Shown here: positions 62,462 through 64,000 of the stretch, piece by piece
Layout: every line of letters starts with the position of its first letter
Position numbering within the stretch: the first letter of the stretch is position 1
From: JALOOX01 sp964557955
GTDB lineage: Bacteria > Desulfobacterota > Syntrophobacteria > Syntrophobacterales > Syntrophobacteraceae
DNA length: 64,000 bases
Assembly: GCA_964557955.1 (NCBI GenBank)
Contig: CAZLCS010000001.1
Span: forward strand, 186,001-250,000
Reading direction: 5' to 3'
Notes under the pieces: model-generated
What the model saw: the letters and a program-made list of their open reading frames with translations, nothing else
Databases searched by the model: none
Told to the model about the DNA's origin: nothing
Made by a program: the position numbers and the translations under genes

Positions 62462-63802
62462 CTAGAATATGATGCCAGCCTTGCCATCCCAGTCCGCGGG
62501 TGGTTTTCTTCCGGGAGGATTCTCCACCCATTTGCCAATGATCTTCTTTTCAGCCAGAGCCTGGATCTGGTAGGTGCGAAGCCCCAGGAACTTGCGCAGG
62601 ATGAATTCGTTGTCCATTCCGACCGGCTTGTTGGCCCATTTATGTCGGGCAGGCGTCTTGGACAGCTTGGCCGGTGAACAGACTTCGACCATCTTGCCAT
62701 AGATGGGATCTTCATATTCGAAGACAGAGGCCCGAGCACGGAAGTGCGGTGATTCATATTGCTCTTTGGCGTTCAGGATGGGGGAAGACGCAAATCCATA
62801 TTTCTCACCCAGCTGATCCACTTCGGCCACGGTCTTCCCCTTCGCCCATGCCCGGATGATCTCCAGGAGGGCCGTCGCGTTCTCGTCCTTCAACCGGACC
62901 TGAAGATCCTTGAATCGCGGGTCTTCGGCCAATGCAGGGTTGCCCATGGCCTCGCAGAGTCCCTTGAATTCCTCGGGTCTGGCTGCCGCGAGAGCCACGG
63001 GACCATCCTGGCACATGAAGACATCGGACGGACAAATGGCGAGATCCCGGTTTCCGGTTCTAGGACGATTGTATTTCTCGAGGTAATAATAGATCCAGCT
63101 CCAGTCCAGCAGGCGCATCAGGCCTTCCCCCTGGGAAAACTCGATGAATTGTCCCCTGCCCGTTCGATCACGGTAGTGCAGGGCGGCGAGAACAGCCGTG
63201 GCGCCCATTTGCGCTCCGAAATAGTCCCCTATGAATACGCCGGTCTTGAGTGGAAGACGGCCGGGGAAGCCCGTCGTGGCCAGGAGCCCACTGATGGTCT
63301 GGGCCACGGCATCATAAGAGGCACGGCCTTCGGCGTAGGCACCCCACTGGCCGAACCCGTTCAAGGCGATATAGATGATTCGGGGATTGATCTCCTTCAG
63401 CTGTTCGTAGCCGATGCCCCATCGATCCATCGTGCCGGCCCGGAGATTCTCGACGACGACATCACAGCGCTGGGCCAGACGCCGGAAGATCTCGGCCCCC
63501 ATGGACACTCGAACGTCCAATGCCATATGGTACTTGTTATGGTTCTGGGGGAACTGACCGATGCAGGCGTTCTTCCAGAATTGCCCGTAGGGCGTGACGG
63601 AGCGCATGGTGTCCCCCGCGCCCGGAAGCTCGACTTTGATCACTTCCGCCCCGAATTCCCCGAGATAATCGGGCACTGCGGGTCCCAAAATGAGAGTGGC
63701 CAGCTCCAGGATACGAATACCGCGCAGCGCTTCAGGCTTGGCAAAGATTTTGGACACATCAAACTCTTGATTGGTCCAGGCTAGATAGTCCTCTCGACTC
63801 AT
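62462..63802 (-). CDS. Class III CoA-transferase (CaiB/BaiF family), first of pair
   Basis: A 446-residue protein with the family features: LRGIRILELATLILGPAVPD, FGAEVIKVELPGAGDTMR, VVENLRAGTMDRWGIGYEQL and GRASYDAVAQTISGLLA, with the nucleophilic Asp in SYD. GGAGG lies four bases before the ATG. It differs clearly from the neighbouring member, and both keep the catalytic Asp, so each may be active or they may form one complex. Such enzymes move CoA between carboxylic acids in anaerobic degradation of aromatics, alkanes or dicarboxylates. Confidence 0.9.
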   Translation of the reverse strand: MSREDYLAWTNQEFDVSKIFAKPEALRGIRILELATLILGPAVPDYLGEFGAEVIKVELPGAGDTMRSVTPYGQFWKNACIGQFPQNHNKYHMALDVRVSMGAEIFRRLAQRCDVVVENLRAGTMDRWGIGYEQLKEINPRIIYIALNGFGQWGAYAEGRASYDAVAQTISGLLATTGFPGRLPLKTGVFIGDYFGAQMGATAVLAALHYRDRTGRGQFIEFSQGEGLMRLLDWSWIYYYLEKYNRPRTGNRDLAICPSDVFMCQDGPVALAAARPEEFKGLCEAMGNPALAEDPRFKDLQVRLKDENATALLEIIRAWAKGKTVAEVDQLGEKYGFASSPILNAKEQYESPHFRARASVFEYEDPIYGKMVEVCSPAKLSKTPARHKWANKPVGMDNEFILRKFLGLRTYQIQALAEKKIIGKWVENPPGRKPPADWDGKAGIIF

Positions 63803-64000
63803 GTGACCTCCTGATTTTCGGATAGGATTTCAAATGGGAACCCTGGGTGCTTCCTGGGCAGTCTATTGGCTTCCTCACCTCCTTCCGAGAGTTTTCGAGC
63901 CCATTTCGGTTCTCCTGAATGCTTCGGGATGCGTTCACGCACGTGCTCGGCATGATGCGCTGAATCGAAGCAAAGTCCCGCAATGGATTTCCATGAATTT

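Noticed and set aside
1..64000. CRISPR array, rRNA operon, intact insertion sequence or prophage
   Set aside because: Reading through the window I saw no regularly spaced direct repeats, rRNA sequence, complete transposase or phage structural gene. Only the degenerate fragments near 35.3-35.9 kb hint at mobile DNA.

Overview
The window looks like a chromosomal segment of a Gram-negative, anaerobic deltaproteobacterium (Desulfobacterota), most likely related to Syntrophobacter-type sulfate reducers or syntrophs. This is inferred from gene content, not from a marker-gene search. The pointers are: hydroxylamine reductase (Hcp) facing a Crp/Fnr regulator with a TTGAC-N4-GTCAA operator, a fused SpmA-SpmB protein, a DUF169 protein, a NikK/NikL/NikM/NikQ/NikO-like nickel uptake set, paired class III CoA-transferases, and the LPS gene lptE. 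TTG and GTG starts are frequent.

Layout. 1-5.6 kb: a hybrid histidine kinase cut by the left edge, diverging from a TPR protein that overlaps an FtsX/MacB-type permease. 5.6-11.1 kb, minus strand: a DUF4301 protein, a periplasmic PpiC-type isomerase, and the queuosine genes tgt and queA with a DUF2065 membrane protein. 11.3-17.4 kb, plus strand: alr, a small unknown, an HD protein, a P1-family peptidase, glutamate dehydrogenase and leucyl aminopeptidase, an amino-acid and peptide cluster. 17.5-21.2 kb: pyrB-pyrC coupled by ATGA overlaps to a sigma-54 response regulator. 21.4-23.9 kb: DUF169, a small winged-helix-like protein and SpmAB. 24.1-29.3 kb: greA and rpsT (UUG start, near-consensus promoter) converging on leuS-lptE-holA.

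29.6-33.9 kb: an hcp, zinc-ribbon HD protein and Fe-S protein operon diverging from a cysteine-free Crp/Fnr regulator, with two candidate operators between them; probably a nitrosative-stress module. 34.0-36.4 kb: a SagB-like nitroreductase, tRNA-Lys, tRNA-Glu, a stretch of decayed gene fragments and an orphan flaG. 36.8-38.8 kb: a UvrD/PcrA-type helicase. 39.0-45.6 kb: nickel/cobalt ECF uptake. A two-domain ATPase with a His-rich linker and a beta-barrel protein lie on the minus strand, NikK, a split NikL, NikM and NikQ on the plus strand. Each of the two divergent transcripts begins with an intrinsic terminator in its leader, which suggests attenuation or an unassigned riboswitch.

45.6-54.2 kb, minus strand: a complete 2-aminoethylphosphonate (AEP) uptake and degradation operon (binding protein, ATPase, fused permease, PhnX, PbfA-like enzyme, PhnW), ending in an alkaline-phosphatase-superfamily hydrolase of unknown substrate. 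54.5-56.9 kb: a PstS-like binding protein followed by a chemoreceptor. 57.3-60.9 kb: exonuclease III and a multi-PAS histidine kinase. 61-63.8 kb: two adjacent class III CoA-transferases.

I did not find a wholly new system. The best leads are the dual leader terminators of the nickel locus, the AEP operon hydrolase, the Hcp/HD/Fe-S module with its operators, the chemoreceptor with its linked binding protein, and the gene scar beside the tRNAs.
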